Part shown: piece after piece, positions 5,935-5,975 of the stretch | Layout: each line of letters starts with the position of its first letter | Position numbering within the stretch: position 1 is the first letter of the stretch | Source: Spirochaetia bacterium | GTDB taxonomy: Bacteria > Spirochaetota > UBA12135 | Reading direction: 5' to 3' | Length of the DNA: 5,975 bases | Assembly: GCA_003497555.1 (NCBI GenBank) | Contig: DNNS01000710.1 | Span: forward strand, 1-5,975 | Position numbers and translations under genes: made by a program | Notes under the pieces: generated by a model | The model's database searches: none | Told to the model about the DNA's origin: nothing | Seen by the model: only the letters and a program-made list of their open reading frames with translations

Positions 5935-5975
5935 TATCAAAGCCGGTGCTGCCGAAGCGGCAACTGACTTTGATA
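5935..5975 (+). repeat. 41-base imperfect hairpin at the window edge; terminator or REP-like repeat
   Basis: Outer arms TATCAAAG (5935-5942) and CTTTGATA (5968-5975) pair perfectly. After a C/A mismatch, C5944-G5966, G5945-T5965 (wobble), G5946-C5964 and T5947-A5963 pair. A two-base bulge (5948-5949) follows, then the perfect stem TGCCG/CGGCA (5950-5954 with 5958-5962) around the loop AAG. The long base-paired stem would be stable as RNA. The 3' arm ends at the last base of the window, so a terminator T tract could not be seen. It may be the transcription terminator of the solute-binding gene, or a REP-like or other mobile noncoding repeat. Confidence 0.65.

Larger units (their letters stand above)
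5797..5975 (+). other. 3' intergenic region with two hairpins, no convincing gene
   Basis: After the solute-binding stop there is no recognisable permease start. An ATG at 5826 opens only 27 codons (to TAG 5907-5909) without a clear Shine-Dalgarno at proper spacing and with no family resemblance. The composition is less AT-rich than the other spacers. The two inverted repeats annotated separately are the only structure I see. The region could be the 3' untranslated end of the transcript or part of a dispersed noncoding repeat. Confidence 0.5.

Noticed and set aside
5910..5975. Integron attC site
   Set aside because: The hairpin has the right general look, but no RYYYAAC/GTTRRRY core pair flanks it and no gene-cassette organisation is visible.

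Overview
The window suggests a carbohydrate-degrading Gram-negative-type bacterium. It carries an acid-sugar dehydratase of the enolase superfamily, a very large exported beta-propeller protein with a carbohydrate-binding-type C-terminal domain, and a lipoprotein solute-binding component of a sugar ABC importer. All supported genes lie on the + strand. Base composition is moderate to AT-rich, and the spacers are strongly AT-rich. This style of locus is common in polysaccharide degraders, including the PVC group (Lentisphaerae/Planctomycetes relatives) and spirochaetes, but no marker gene is present, so the taxon is a guess.

Layout. (1) Positions 1-876 hold the C-terminal three quarters of a D-galactonate-dehydratase-like enzyme whose start lies upstream of the window. 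(2) A 74-base AT-rich spacer with no visible terminator leads into a 1090-residue secreted protein (951-4223). It has a signal peptide, an N-terminal beta-rich domain, a Q/N/S linker, about a dozen Asp-box repeats that fit tandem beta-propellers, and a C-terminal CBM-like jelly roll. Two Asp-Leu-Gly segments (D274 and D621) resemble the loops that carry the catalytic acids in GH74 xyloglucanases. (3) The 289-base gap 4224-4512 holds a 44-codon reading frame with a near-perfect Shine-Dalgarno, possibly the remnant of a decayed gene, followed by 40 bases of pure A/T. (4) Positions 4513-5796 encode a complete CUT1-like sugar-binding lipoprotein. (5) The last 179 bases contain no convincing gene but hold two hairpins, the second a 41-base imperfect inverted repeat ending exactly at the window edge.

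A working model is that the exported propeller protein binds or cuts a plant-type or algal polysaccharide, the binding lipoprotein captures released oligosaccharides for an importer encoded elsewhere, and the dehydratase feeds the derived aldonic acid into a 2-keto-3-deoxy acid route. Co-orientation supports this, but the substrate is not shown by the sequence. I found no mobile element, CRISPR array, tRNA or rRNA, and nothing that clearly constitutes a new system. The best leads are the GH74-like double motif, the decayed small reading frame, and the related palindromes near the 3' end.
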